Source of the DNA: Megalobrama amblycephala
Lineage: Eukaryota > Chordata > Actinopteri > Cypriniformes > Xenocyprididae
Reading direction: 5' to 3'
Length of the DNA stretch: 64,000 nucleotides
Assembly: GCF_018812025.1 (NCBI RefSeq)
Contig: NC_063045.1
Coordinates: 13,575,112-13,639,111, forward strand
Below the pieces are notes generated by a model. That model had not been told where the DNA came from. It was given only the letters and a program-made list of their open reading frames with translations, and ran no database searches. A program made the position numbers and the translations under genes. Below are positions 51,902 to 61,838 of this stretch, one piece after another; position 1 is the stretch's first letter; the number at the start of each line of letters is the position of its first letter.

Positions 51902-52411
51902 GTAGACGTATTAGAATCATGTACAGATGCATAATGTACTGCCATGGGGTAATCTTTGTTTCTTGTACAAATTGCATTTTTGTGATCCCATAATCTATCT
52001 TGCAGACTACACTTAGTCTGGCCCACATAAAAACAGTTCCAATGACACAGTCAGACAAATAAAATCTTGATCACATATCCATCTTGATCTTTGGAATTGA
52101 CCCAGTGGAATGCTTTCTGTCAGATGTTTGGGATAAAAGCTCTTTGCGTGAAGGATGGTGTTAGGTCTGTATTCTTTCTGATAAGTGAAGTACGTAGACG
52201 TCCCTCTTGGTCTTTATAAATAGTAATGTCTAAAAAAATTATTTTATCCTGATTATATTCAAGACTCAGTGCATGTATTTATGGAGTTCAAAAATGCATG
52301 AAAAATTTGTAATTCGGTTTCATTTCCTTCAAAAATCATACAGATGTCATCAATATATCTGGTCCACCTTTTTGTTTTCATAAAGAAAGGAATAATCGTA
52401 GCATTGAATTT
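51541..52411 (-). mobile_element. Penelope-like element copy A, 5'-truncated
   Basis: Reading the minus strand, the fragment starts within the reverse transcriptase (RYIDDICMIF near 52345), loses sequence, then gives a GIY-YIG nuclease portion and a 3' region with AATAAAGGC and CACTCTGAGGAATGCTGG. The catalytic YIDD box is present but the frame is broken. It ends near 51541 with AGAGAACCTTCTGGGACTAT. The same 3' sequences are in copy B. Confidence 0.75.
51838..52050 (-). pseudogene. GIY-YIG endonuclease fragment (PLE copy A)
   Basis: The frame encodes VGQTKCSLQDRLWDHKNAI followed by TRNKDYPMAVHYASVHDSN, the second half of the GIY-YIG core with its conserved Arg and His. GIY-YIG nuclease C-terminal to RT is the signature of Penelope-like elements. 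It degenerates into a TAA microsatellite (51872-51900). Confidence 0.75.
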
Positions 52412-52429
52412 CAGAAAACGTCCACCTTC

Positions 52430-52778
52430 TGTCATGGGGAGTCACAGAAATAGGCAATAAGTTCAGCTTTTTAATAGGCAAAAACCAAAAACAAAGTCGT
52501 CCAGGCAAAGGTCATAATCCACAAAACAGTCCATGTCAAAAGCAGGGAAAACAAACAGAACTCCGTGACAGTAAATTAAACCAACATGACAAGAACAGAA
52601 CAAACACAGACTAAATAGACAGACACTAATTACAGAACTCAAAACAGCTGGATACAATGATGGGAAATGAGTCCAGGAGTGGGTTATGGCAAATGTAGTC
52701 AAAAGAGTGGAGAGGAATAGTCTGGGTTGGAGTGCCCTCTGGTGGCTCAATAGGACACTCCAACCTGTGATCATGACA
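52430..52778 (-). mobile_element. Solo LTR with CCTTC duplication
   Basis: It starts TGTCATGATCACAGG (minus, 52778) and ends CCATGACA (52430), with the TG...CA form. A perfect 5-bp duplication CCTTC flanks it (52425-52429, 52779-52783). AAAGAACAGAC-type promoter sequence and a TTAAAAAGCTGAACTT 3' part are LTR-like. No internal region is present, so it is the product of recombination between two LTRs. It interrupts the second flank repeat. Confidence 0.85.
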
Positions 52779-52975
52779 CCTTCCCCAGCTCCACCTGTAT
52801 AGATCTGCTACAGGTAATTCACGTATTCTTGCAGCAGCATAGCAGATCTATTCCACCAAGACCAAACATATCAACACTGTCATACCCATTGCCATGCCAA
52901 ATACTTCAAGAGTTGTCATGACACAAATGTATTTAATGTTTTATTTAAATATATTTTAAAATTTCAAGGAAAAAA
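52779..52975. repeat. Direct flank repeat S2
   Basis: Second copy of 51303-51540 (CCAGCTCCACCTGTATAGAT onward), split from its first bases (52412-52429) by the solo LTR. It leads into the 3' end of Penelope-like copy B. Confidence 0.65.
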
Positions 52976-53387
52976 TCTTGGGGCGCTACTTGCTGAAAGG
53001 ACCTTCGTTTAATAGTCCCAGAAGGTGATCTTTGGTTGGGTTCAAACTTGTATCTATAATAAATAAGAATCCAAGGCACTTCTTCCGGTTACAAAATATT
53101 AAAAAGCCTTTATTCAAACATGGCTCACTCTAGAAACATTAAAAAATGACTAAAATACTGCACACTGATGCATTTCAGCCATCATTCCTCAGAGTGCGTC
53201 AGGTACAAATTAGTATAATTAGTTGCTCAGGAGAAATGGGAGAAACCAAAAAGACCATAACGGGGGACCAATAATATCATTAACTATTACAAAGTATAAT
53301 CAATAATCACACAACAAAAAAGAGAGATAGAGAAAAAAAGAATAGTTAAATCTAACTATTCATTCAACCCAGGAAAAATGGTAGCTT

Positions 53388-53642
53388 TTAATGGTAGCTT
53401 TGTAAAAGTCTTTGTAATCTATTGCCCTTTCTAATAGATCCAGTTACAATTTCCAAACCAATAATTCTTAAAGTAGACAGATTAGAATAATGTACAGATG
53501 CATAATGTACTGCCATGGGGTAGTCTTTATTTCTTGTACGAAATGCATTGTGATCCCATAATCTATCTTGCAGTCTACACTTAGTCTGGTAGTCTGTCCT
53601 GTAATTGGACTTCCAAATTTTCTTTTTCTTCAGTCGCTGCAT
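53388..53642 (-). pseudogene. GIY-YIG endonuclease, C-terminal half (PLE copy B)
   Basis: The frame contains YQTKCRLQDRLWDHNAF, NKDYPMAVHYASVHYSN and LSTLRIIGLEIV, then RKGNRLQRLLQ. The order and spacing match the end of Penelope-like nucleases. Just upstream the frame joins to N-terminal PLE sequence (KKKIWKSNYRTDYQ), so the RT has been deleted. Confidence 0.78.
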
Positions 53643-53832
53643 TATTTAAAATTGGTTTCTAATTTCAGTTATCTCCTGTTGAACCTTTAGTGTATCTGTT
53701 TTGGATTCCTCAACCAATAGTATGGCGGGCCGGAAGGTCCAAAAATATGGCTACTGACTTGTCGCGGGAATTCACTATACAATTGCCAGTAGCCACTGAG
53801 TTTACCACTGATAGGCCGGCGGTGCATCTGGA

Positions 53833-54183
53833 TACACACTCTCCTCACGCAGCGAACGACTCACTTTCCTCACGCAGCTGACCACTGACTCTCCTCAGCC
53901 GGCGACTCACTTTCCTCACGCAGCGGACGAATCACTTTCCTCACGCAGCCGGCGACTCACTTTCCTCACGCAGCCGGCGACTCACTTTCCTCATGCAGCC
54001 GGCGACTCACTTTCCTCACGCAGCGGACGAATCACTTTCCTCACGCAGCTGACCACTGACTCTCCTCAGCCGGCGACTCACTTTCCTCACGCAGCCGGCG
54101 AGTCACTTTCCGCAGCCGGCGAGTCACTTTCCGCAGCCGGCGAGTCACTTTCTGCAGCCGGCGACTCACTTTCCTCACGCAGC
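53833..54183 (+). repeat. Minisatellite, left arm of foldback
   Basis: About 15 units of mostly 25 bases, typified by ACTCACTTTCCTCACGCAGC plus a variable GGCG/GACC/GACG tail, with some 21-base units lacking CTCA. It is GC-rich compared with the AT-rich surroundings. Confidence 0.9.
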
Positions 54184-54365
54184 ATTAACTATACTCACGT
54201 TTCTTTTCAAATACTGTGATGGTGCAATAACTAACTACATCTAGTAAAATTGATCATTTTTGTGTTGTAAATTTAATTTATTCTGAAGCAGTATTCCCAT
54301 CAGTGTTCTGTAAACTGTTACTGTTAAGATGTAAACTGTTAATCATCAGATTTGTATATGCCCCC

Positions 54366-54697
54366 TTAAAGGGATAGGTCAACAAAAAATAAAAAATTCT
54401 GTCATCATTGACTTACCTTCTAGTTGTTCCGAACCTGTATGAGTTTCTTTCTTCTGTTGAACTAAAAATATATTTTGAATGTCAGTAAACAAACAGCTGA
54501 CTGTAGCAAGTGACTTTCATAGTAGGAAAAAAAAAATATGGAAGTCACTGGCTACCATCAACTGGTTACTGACATTCTTCAAAATATCATCCTTTTTCTT
54601 TCTTCTGTTGAACTAAACTCATATAAGTTTGGAACAAACTAGAGTGTAAGTCAATGATGACAGAATTATCATTTAGGTTTAACTATCCCTTGAAATT
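54366..54697. mobile_element. AGGGATAG-ended MITE inside left foldback arm
   Basis: It starts TTAAAGGGATAGGTCAAC and ends GTTTAACTATCCCTTGAA, itself self-complementary in part. The mirrored copy in the right arm is 55757-56070. The termini resemble the Kolobok-like element at 46831. Confidence 0.7.
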
Positions 54698-55756
54698 GAT
54701 TGTCATGGCATTTTTTTTTACCTTTATAAAAAGGTACTTTTCCCCTAACCTTGGCTATCAATCTCATGTTAATTAGAATAACTCACTGTAGGGCTTTTAC
54801 CATTATTTTTTCCATGGCAGAGGAAACAGAATCTGCATCAGAAGTGGCATTTAGATGCATGTATAAAATTGAATATGAATGTGCAAAACAAGCATGAAAA
54901 ACACTGTTTAACAACTTTACAATAAAGATCTATAAAGCTTTTGTGGATTTTACAAATTATCTTTAATATACAATATAATGAAAAAGTGACATTTCCCTTT
55001 TTGCAAAGTTCAAATGTTGATAAAATATATAACTTTAACTAAAGATACATTTTTGATTTGCAGTTGTCATGCTTAAACACTGGTTCTGCAGATTTTTGAC
55101 ATTTCAAAATTGCATTGTTTTTGTAACCATCACATTAGACTCAGTGAAACAGTCACTGTTTAGGGGCCCAAGCTGTTGGTGCCTTGTTTAAAATGTTATT
55201 TGTAGTGAATGCTCTTTTGAATGGTGTTATCAAATAAGGAATCTGTTGTAAGCTGATTTAAAAAAAACAAACAAAACAAAACATGAAAGTAACGTATACC
55301 ATAAACTAATGTGATGGTTACAAAAACAATGCAAATTTGAAATGTCAAAAATCTGCAGAACCAGTGTTTAAGCATGACAGCTGCAAATCAAAAATTTATC
55401 TTTAGTTAAAGTTATATATTTTATCAACATCTGAACTTTGCAAAAAGGGAAATGTCACTTTTTCAGAATATTGTATATATTGTATAAAGATAATTTGTAA
55501 AATCCACAAAAGCTTTATAGATCTTTATTGTAAAGTTGTTAAACAGTGTTTTTCATGCTTGTTTTGCACATTCATATTCAATTTTATACATGTATCTAAA
55601 TGCCACTTCTGATGCAGATTCTGTTTCCTCTGCCATGGAAAAAATAACAAGCCCTACAGTGAGTTATTCTAATTAACATGAGATTGATAGCCAAGGTTAG
55701 AGGAAAATTACCTTTTTATAAAGGTAAAAAAAAAATAAATAAATGCCATGACAATC

Positions 55757-56070
55757 AATTTCAAGGGATAGTTAAACCTAAATGATAATTCTGTCATCAT
55801 TGACTTACACTGTAGTTTGTTCCAAACCTATATGAGTTTAGTTCAACAGAAGAAAGAAAAAGGATGATATTTTGAAGAATGTCAGTAACCAGTTGATGGT
55901 AGCCAGTGACTTCCATATTTATTTATTTTTTCCTACTATGAAAGTCACTCGCTACAGTCAGCTATATTTTTAGTTCAACAGAAGAAAGAAACTCAGACAG
56001 GTTCGGAACAACTAGAAGGTAAGTCAATGATGACAGAATTTTTATTTTTGATTGACCTATCCCTTTAAGG
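55757..56070. mobile_element. AGGGATAG-ended MITE inside right foldback arm
   Basis: Mirror image of 54366-54697, at the equivalent position within the right arm, starting TTTCAAGGGATAGTTAAAC. Confidence 0.7.
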
Positions 56071-56251
56071 GGGCATATACAAATCTGATGATTAACAGTT
56101 TACATCTTAACAGTAACAGTTTACAGAACACTGATGGGAATACTGCTTCAGAATAAATTAAATTTACAACACAAAAATGATCAATTTTACTAGATGTAGT
56201 TAGTTATTGCACCATCACAGTATTTGAAAAGAAACGTGAGTATAGTTAATG

Positions 56252-56550
56252 CTGCGTGAGGAAAGTGAGTCGCCGGCTGCAGAAAGTGACTCGCCGGCTG
56301 CGGAAAGTGACTCGCCGGTTGCGGAAAGTGAGTCGCCGGCTGCGTGAGGAAAGTGAGTCGCCGGCTGAGGAGAGTCAGTGGTCAGCTGCGTGAGGAAAGT
56401 GATTCGTCCGCTGCGTGAGGAAAGTGAGTCGCCGGCTGCGTGAGGAAAGTGATTCGTCCGCTGCGTGAGGAAAGTGAGTCGCCGGCTGAGGAGAGTCAGT
56501 GGTCAGCTGCGTGAGGAAAGTGAGTCGTTCGCTGCGTGAGGAGAGTGTGT
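56252..56550 (-). repeat. Minisatellite, right arm of foldback
   Basis: The inverted counterpart of the left array with the same unit types but about two fewer units, so the two arms have drifted in copy number. Confidence 0.9.
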
Positions 56551-56874
56551 ATCCAGATGCACCGCCGGCCTATCAGTGGTAAACTCAGTGGCTACTGGCA
56601 ATTGTATAGTGAATTCCCGCGACAAGTCAGTAGCCATATTTTTGGACCTTCCGGCCCGCCATACAATAGTAGCATTAGATCTAGTGAACACTTGTTAAGG
56701 ATAGCTTCCCCTTTCTCTGTAAACTCCTTATTGTCCATGCTATAAACAGGAAATTTTCTAATGCGCAATGCCCGTGGAATGAGACCATGCCTCCAGTAAT
56801 CAGAGAGTTATTGCATTCATTTCATCTTTTTGAAGAATTTTTTTCAATTCCGTAAAAACCAGTTAAGTCTTCAT

Positions 56875-57182
56875 TAAACTCCTCATATGTATTAGATGAA
56901 GAAAAAGAAAAAATGGAAGTCCAATTACAGGATGAACTGCTCAAATTCACTGAAAATGTAAAGAAACAGACGGTGGATGAATTTAAGAGAGATGAAAGGG
57001 ATTATAATGATGGAAGGGTTTACACCTGGAAAAGACAGACACGCAGTAAGCAGAGAGGATTTTCCTTAAAGAGAACACAGCGCACTGAACGTTCTGTCTC
57101 CTTTCATTTGACCAGCAGTGATGATGACACCTTTCTGAAAGTAGAGCTGATTCCAGTAGTTTTTTTTGGTCACAGCCCAAAC
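56875..57182 (+). pseudogene. Penelope-like copy C, N-terminal part
   Basis: The plus-strand frame from 56913 encodes MEVQLQDELLKFTENVKKQ, a coiled-coil-like stretch, then RDERDYNDGRVYTWKRQTRS and a basic linker. The start (GAAGAAAAAGAAAA...GGAAGTCCAATTACAGGA) is homologous to the point where copy B has lost its RT. The frame is broken by the Gypsy insertion (duplication CAAAC at 57178-57182) and resumes at 62046. Confidence 0.65.
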
Positions 57183-57389
57183 TGTTTCATTCTGATTTGT
57201 TTTATCAAACTATACAGAATGGACGATTAAAGCAGTATCCTTGCTTACTTTATTTATCACATGTGAATAACAGCATTACAAGTGCCAAAACCTAGTTCTC
57301 TGTCTGAACGTCACTCACTTCCGATCGTGCATCACTCAAATCTGTCCCCTTGGGAACATGACAGGAAAACTAACAATCCACTTGTTACA
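57183..57389 (-). repeat. 3' LTR of the complete Gypsy element
   Basis: It spans TGTTTCATTC to TGTTACA on the plus strand and is identical to the other LTR except for three bases (near 57198, 57204 and 57262). AATAAAGTAAGC on the minus strand is the likely polyadenylation signal. Confidence 0.93.
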
Positions 57390-57392
57390 TCC

Positions 57393-57423
<31 letters not shown>

Positions 57424-57424
57424 G
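57390..57424 (-). promoter_or_regulatory. Polypurine tract
   Basis: The minus strand has a long A-run followed by GAGAAAGGA abutting the 3' LTR, the position and composition expected for the plus-strand primer. Confidence 0.7.
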
Positions 57425-57741
57425 TTATACTAAAAAGTTATACTTTTTCTTTTTTTGAACAAAATTAACATTTCCTTCTCAGTAGCTTTAGATGTAAACA
57501 TTAATGCTTCAGAAACAAAATGCATATAATTATCTTGCCTAAACTCAAAAGCAAACTTATATTATGTTCTCTTAGAACATTAACTTCAAGTGCATATTTT
57601 GTAAACTTATTCTTGACAATATATTCCTTGCAAATTAACTGTCCACTCAATTATTCATTTACCCTTTAACCCTCTCTTTTACAGTGCAACCGCAACTCAC
57701 AAACATACCTAGAAAATTACGAAACATGTCAAATAATAATT

Positions 57742-59313
57742 TCACATAGAATAATCCCTCAAATAGGTAGGCATTGTGACCTGACGACCCGACCTCGTAG
57801 TAACAGTGCTTTGATCATTACCCTGAGCACATTCAGCAGCTACAGTTTGTGAGTTTGTCAACACCCCTGTTTGTGCAGATGTTGAGGGTGGGCAGTAGTT
57901 GTGTCTGAGGTGGCGACGGTTTCTCCTCAGGACACCACCCGACTCCAACTCAACCTCATAAGATCTGGGACTCACTGGTCTAATCACTCTAGCTGTTTTC
58001 CAAGTTTTACAAGGCTCAAATGGTTGGACTCCAACACTGTCCCCCGATGTGAAACAGTCCAAGTCTTTTGCTGTGCGGTTGTAGTATTTCTCCTGCCTTT
58101 GTCTGTTGTTAATCAGTCCCTGTTTGTTGTTTGACACTTTAGGCAACAACAGTGTATCTTTAGTAGGAAGAAGGGTCCAGGTCCTCCTGCTGAGAAGTCT
58201 CTGTGCTGGACTGGTGGTGAGACCTTGGCTCGGTGTGTTGCGATGGTCCAGTAGAGCTAAGTATGGATCCTGTCCAGCAGCTGCAGCTTTCTGCATAAGA
58301 CGTTTTGCTGTTTTGACAGCTGACTCCACCTTTCCATTGCTTTGGGGGTACCCGGGTGACGATGTTCTGTGCACAAATTCCCACTTTTGGCTGAACCTTT
58401 TAAAGTCGTGTGATGAGTACTGCGGTCCGTTATCCGAGATGAGCACATCTGGAATCCCCTGACGAGCAAAGTGTGCTTTCAGTTTGTGAATCACTGTGGT
58501 ACTTTTGGTGTCCGGTAAATAATCAACCTCCCAAAAGTTTGAATAATAGTCCACAGTTACTAGGTAGTCTTTATTGTGCCAAGAAAACAAATCAGTCCCT
58601 ACCTTAGCCCAAGGTCTGTAGGCAATGTCATGGGGATGCAATGTCTCTTTTTGTTGCTTGGAGTCAATTGACCTGCAGATGTCACATTTGGAAATAAACG
58701 TCTTTATTTGCTCAGTCATCCCTTGCCAGTACACACACTCGCATGCTCGTCTGAGGCAACCTTCCACTCCCAGATGTGTTGAGTGTATGCGGCTGGTCAG
58801 GTCAGCTCTTAGTGTGTCAGGAATAACTGCTCTTTCTCCCCTAAACACTATGCCATTCTGAAAGCTCAGCTCGTCCTGAAAAGCAAAATAGTGTTGAATG
58901 TTTTGCTCAATGTCTTTTTTGTTCTGAGGCCATCCTGTAAGAATCAACTTAATCACTTCCTGCAACTTTGTGTCTTCCCTTGTTGCATCGCGAATAGCTG
59001 ATAGTCTTTCTGCAGAGATTGGTAAGTAGGTAATCATGTTAACAGTCTCTAGATCTGTCTCTGTGTCTCCCTGATTGCTGTCAAGTAAATAAGCTCTGCT
59101 TAGTGTGTCAGCTAGTAGCATGTCTCGCCCAGGCACATAGATCACATTAATGTCGTATTTCTGCAGCCTGAGTAACATTCTTTGTAATCTCTTTAGTGCA
59201 CTAAGTAGCGGTTTTCTCACAATATTCTCCAGTGGCTTATGGTCACTTTGAACAGTCACTTTTCTAACATAAGTATATTGATGGAACTTTTCCATTCCGA
59301 ACACTATGGCCAA
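57742..59313 (-). pseudogene. RNase H end and integrase (complete Gypsy element)
   Basis: The 523-codon frame begins in RNase H (AIVFGMEKFHQYTY, then QSDHKPLENIV) and continues into integrase. The HHCC finger is HSTHLGVEGCLRRA...CDIC. The DDE core has Asp in VGTDLFSW, Asp in LISDNGPQYSS and Glu in NGKVESAVKTAK with normal spacing. A C-terminal GDSVGVQPFEP...ARVI module and a basic tail follow. This half is intact by eye. Confidence 0.9.
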
Positions 59314-60053
59314 ACATCTTTTTCGATCTGTGCATAACCCCTTTCAGTGGGTGTCAGCGCTCTGCTCGCAAATGCCACAGGTTTACCTCTCTGTGTCAGG
59401 GCTGCTCCTAGTCCTGTCTCTGAGGCATCACATTGTAGGGTTAACTCCTCATTTTGGTCATAGTACTTGAGCAGTGGTGCATTTGTTATTTTGTCTTTCA
59501 ATCGTTTAAAAGCTGTCTCGTGCACCTCAGTCCATTCCCAAATGTTCTCCTTGTGTGTAAGTTCTCTCAAAACTTCACAGTCATCAGAAAGATGATCACA
59601 AAACTTTGACAGGTAGTTCAGCATACCTACAAGTCTCTGTACCCCCTTAACATCTGTAGGCCTCGGTAACTCCCGCACAGCCCGCACTTTCTCTGGGTCA
59701 ATGCGGAGGCCTTCTGCTGTCAGCAAGTGTCCAATGTAGGGTACAGACTCTCTCCTCAGTTTAAACTTGTCTGCATTGAGCTTAATGTCTCTTTGTCTAC
59801 ACCTCATTAGAAAACATCTCAAGTTTTCCTCATGATCTTTGTCTGCTTCCTCTTGTGTGTCACCCTCCCCCGTGATCAGTATATCATCCGCAATGATATA
59901 CAAACCCGGTAAGCCTTCTAGTGCTTGCATGAGTTTCCTTTGGAAGACTTCCGGAGCTGGACTTATACCCATTGGCATCCTGAGCCAACGATACCGTCCG
60001 AATGGGGTTGCAAACGTGGTGAGGTAGCTGGACGCTTCATCCAGCTTGAGCAT
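59304..60053 (-). pseudogene. RT, second part, and start of RNase H (complete Gypsy element)
   Basis: The frame contains LDEASSYLTTFATPFGRYR, the RMPMGISPAPEVFQRKL block and IIADDILITG with the YxDD-type Asp pair. The thumb region (YIGHLLTAEGLRIDPEKV) and LVGMLNYLSKF follow, then the RNase H start LTLQCDASETGLGAAL and GYAQIEKDV. A one-base frameshift at about 59310 ends it. Confidence 0.88.
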
Positions 60054-60630
60054 GCTTTACATCACAAACAGTGAATACCTTGGATTTTGAGAGTCCTGGC
60101 AGAACATCATCAATGGTCGGAAGAGGAAAATGGCTCCTTTTTAGTGCTCTATTCAGTGGTTTGGGGTCTATACAGATCCTTGGCTTTCCATTTTGTTTCG
60201 TCACTGACACCATACTGCTTATCCAGTCAGTGCTGCGCTCCACAGGTGCTATGATTCCTTGGCTTTCAAGATTCTTTAGTTCCTCTTTGAGTGGAGTCAT
60301 CATTGCAACAGGCACTCTGCGTTTAGGCAGTTTTACTGGTGGTACACTTTTGTCTATTTCAATGTTGTACTCGCCTTCTAGGCAGCCAACGCCCGTGAAA
60401 ACATCTCCGAACTCTCCCTTTATTTTCTCCATATTTGTCAGCTGCTCAATGTTGTCAGTCGTTTTGTCTGTACATTGTGTTTTCACTATACTGTCAATCG
60501 CCAGTATGTTCTCATACTGTACTTTGATCAATTTCATGGCTTCACTAGCTTTTCTTTCCAGTAGCGGGATCCTGTCCACCTGGTCCACCACTTGAAACTC
60601 AAGTCTATATAGTTTATCATTTCTCGGATT
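60037..60630 (-). pseudogene. RT, first part (complete Gypsy element)
   Basis: In the same frame as gag after the TGA. It encodes the protease-RT linker and the first RT blocks: KLPKRRVPVAMMTPLKEEL, VERSTDWISSMVSVTKQNG, KPRICIDPKPLNRAL and FTVCDVKHA with the first catalytic Asp. The frame then breaks at about 60045 by what looks like a small deletion of roughly 11 bases, and RT continues in another frame. Confidence 0.85.
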
Positions 60631-61710
60631 TCAGAGTTTGACTTTACATTTTCCAAGTGGTCGTAATCTGCTTTTGTTGTACATGACAAGTACTTTCTCT
60701 GTGTTTTCCAATTGTATATTTGGGTTCAACAGTTGCATTGGGATAACATTACAAGTAGCACCACAGTCTATCTGAAAGTTAACTAGCTTTTTGTCCAACA
60801 ACATACCTGCAAAGAGATGTTGACTTTTGCTGTGTGCTTCTTTCACCTGATTTATTGTCTCTTGGTTTTCACTGATGTCTGTTATTGTCATGATATCCTC
60901 ACACGACTCACTTGATTCTGAAATTGTGTGTACTGGTCTGCCCTTGTTTTTCTCAAACTTGGACTTGCATTTTGCAGCAAAGTGATTCTCTTTTCCACAC
61001 TTCTTACACTTCTTTCCATAGGCTGGACATCTGTGTTTATTTTTCTCATGTGTTTCGCCACAAAAGTTACAGTTAATCTTCTCCTTTTTGTCTCTCTTTG
61101 GATTCTTCTTCATTGCATGTATTTCTTCCACCGTTTTACCTTGTATTGTTTTGCTGTTCTCTTTTGACAGTTCAGTAGCTCTGCATATTTGCATGCACTT
61201 ATCTAGCGTTAAGTTTTCTTCCCTTAACAGTCTTTCCCTCATCGCAGGGCTCTGTGTACCACACACAATGTGGTCTCTTATTAGTGAGTCCTTAATGTCA
61301 CCAAAATTGCATGTGCTGGCCAATACTCTCAAATCTGTGACATATCTGTCAATGTTTTCGTCTTGTCCTTGGTCTCTAACAAAAAACTTATATCGCTCCA
61401 CAGTCTCATTCAGTTGCGGATTGCAATGTTTATCAAACTGCGTCATCATTGTACTCACTGTCCCCCTCGCAGATGTATCACCGCTTGTCAACGTTGCTAA
61501 AAGTTCCCTCCCTCTCTCTCCGAGGAGGTAATTAAACAACTTAACTTTAGTTGTCTCCTCTGCATCGGGCATAGTGAGGTCTGTATACAGCGTAAACTCC
61601 TCTTTCCAACTTTTCCAAGTTTTCGCTAAGTTGGCTGAATCCAAACAAAGTGTTGGAGGCGGCTTGAGACCATCCATCGCGACATCTGGCGCTCTTTTCT
61701 GCTCCGGCAA
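60631..61710 (-). CDS. gag and protease of the complete Gypsy element
   Basis: The 359-codon frame starts MPEQKRAPDVAMDGLKPPP. It has a retrotransposon gag region (WKEEFTLYTDLTM, then TVERYKFFVRDQGQDENIDRY), followed by NCNFCGETHEKNKHRCPAYG and CKKCGKENHFAAKC, the tandem knuckles. The protease segment FQIDCGATCNVIP has Asp-Cys-Gly where most relatives have Asp-Ser/Thr-Gly. The frame stops at a TGA at 60631-60633 and continues in the same frame into RT, so this is one gag-pol frame broken by a single stop. Confidence 0.88.
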   Translation of the reverse strand: MPEQKRAPDVAMDGLKPPPTLCLDSANLAKTWKSWKEEFTLYTDLTMPDAEETTKVKLFNYLLGERGRELLATLTSGDTSARGTVSTMMTQFDKHCNPQLNETVERYKFFVRDQGQDENIDRYVTDLRVLASTCNFGDIKDSLIRDHIVCGTQSPAMRERLLREENLTLDKCMQICRATELSKENSKTIQGKTVEEIHAMKKNPKRDKKEKINCNFCGETHEKNKHRCPAYGKKCKKCGKENHFAAKCKSKFEKNKGRPVHTISESSESCEDIMTITDISENQETINQVKEAHSKSQHLFAGMLLDKKLVNFQIDCGATCNVIPMQLLNPNIQLENTEKVLVMYNKSRLRPLGKCKVKL

Positions 61711-61838
61711 GACTCCGTAAACACTGTGCAGTCCCTTGCTCGAGCTTGCGGGCTAGGCTAACTACAACAAGCTAGCGGCACTTTTCACTCTTCACGGCTC
61801 GGTACTAACTTCGGCTGAATTCACGACCGCTGCCACCA

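Larger units (their letters stand above)
53720..56664. mobile_element. 2.9-kb foldback element with ~1.4-kb arms
   Basis: The left arm 53720-55138 and right arm 55305-56664 are reverse complements, with a 166-base loop. Outer ends are GTATGGCGGGCCGGAAGG. AATA, or CAATAG if the end is taken as TATGGCGGG, is repeated on both sides (53715-53720, 56664-56669). Each arm contains, from outside in, a terminal block, a minisatellite and a ~330-bp AGGGATAG-ended MITE, in mirror order. No coding gene was seen. Confidence 0.85.
52976..56860 (-). mobile_element. Penelope-like element copy B, RT-less, split by foldback
   Basis: Read from 56860 downward on the minus strand, an N-terminal region (GLIPRALRIRKFPVYS, then FTEKGEAILNKCSLDLMLLL) is interrupted by the foldback at 56664-53720. 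It resumes LVEESKTDTLKVQQEITEIRN and a basic KKKIW stretch, and joins directly to a GIY-YIG nuclease (TKCRLQDRLWDH, then STLRIIGLEIV) and the 3' end. The RT domain is missing; copy C shows it should follow the N-terminal region. The last 3' bases GCAAGTAGCGCCCCAAGA are preserved here. Confidence 0.72.

Noticed and set aside
53833..54183. Regular repeat array resembling CRISPR
   Set aside because: Units are contiguous tandem repeats without unique spacers, sit inside a foldback transposon, and the DNA is eukaryotic.
60071..60595. Plus-strand frame of 174 codons
   Set aside because: It overlaps the Gypsy RT gene in antisense and has no domain.
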